Below, piece after piece: positions 63,958 to 64,000 of a DNA stretch of 64,000 nucleotides (its first letter is position 1; each line of letters opens with the position of its first letter). Position numbers and translations under genes: made by a program. The notes beneath the pieces are model-generated. The model saw only the letters and a list, made by a program, of their open reading frames with translations. It had not been told where the DNA came from and did no database searches. The DNA is from Planctomycetota bacterium (GTDB lineage: Bacteria > Planctomycetota > Planctomycetia > Planctomycetales > Planctomycetaceae). Where the stretch lies: positions 1-64,000 of the forward strand of contig JAQCEJ010000004.1 in the NCBI GenBank assembly GCA_027618475.1. Direction: 5' to 3'.

Positions 63958-64000
63958 ATGACAGTCCTCGTTCCCTATGTTATCGAAAAAAACGGCCGCG
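63958..64000 (+). CDS. Second ClpP subunit (partial, runs off window)
   Basis: MTVLVPYVIEKNGR matches the ClpP N-terminal pattern, immediately downstream of clpP. Confidence 0.6.
   Translation, partial: MTVLVPYVIEKNGR

Overview
About 64 kb of a chromosome that reads as Planctomycetes, judging by protein families, a DUF1501 protein, FGE-sulfatase, PA14 proteins and abundant small dispersed repeats. Most of the window is ordinary coding sequence: an RbsABC-like sugar ABC transporter, lutABC, an NhaD-like antiporter, a cluster of signalling genes (HDOD-GGDEF, CheY-like, FHA, GAF-SpoIIE phosphatase), a five-gene FAS-II-type mini-cluster (FabZ-FabG-ACP-FabZ-FabF), Mrp/SufU/SufS, tandem Hsp20 genes, a Crp/Fnr regulator, family-4-like UDG, rhomboid, HD hydrolase plus nucleoside deoxyribosyltransferase, and tandem clpP. 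The main points of interest are: (1) a secreted ~348-aa protein with about 42 Cys-Cys pairs, built on six 81-bp tandem repeats, a candidate cross-linked cell-envelope protein; (2) a sigma54 -24/-12 promoter plus four copies of a TGCCA-N3-TGGCA dyad upstream of two Hsp20 genes; (3) a ~95-bp dispersed repeat family with TCATAACCC/GGGTTATGA arms, including one copy just upstream of clpP; (4) a four-helix-bundle (S23-like) mini-gene bounded by inverted repeats; (5) an IS66 insertion that clips a glycosidase-like gene; (6) a decayed tyrosine integrase overlapping tRNA-Met and fused to a truncated BlaR1/M56 gene; (7) an in-frame stop in a PA14 gene and a G7-tract frameshift in a zinc-ribbon membrane protein; (8) a compact structured RNA-like element at about 53.2 kb. 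All calls come from reading the sequence and the supplied ORF translations. No searches were run.
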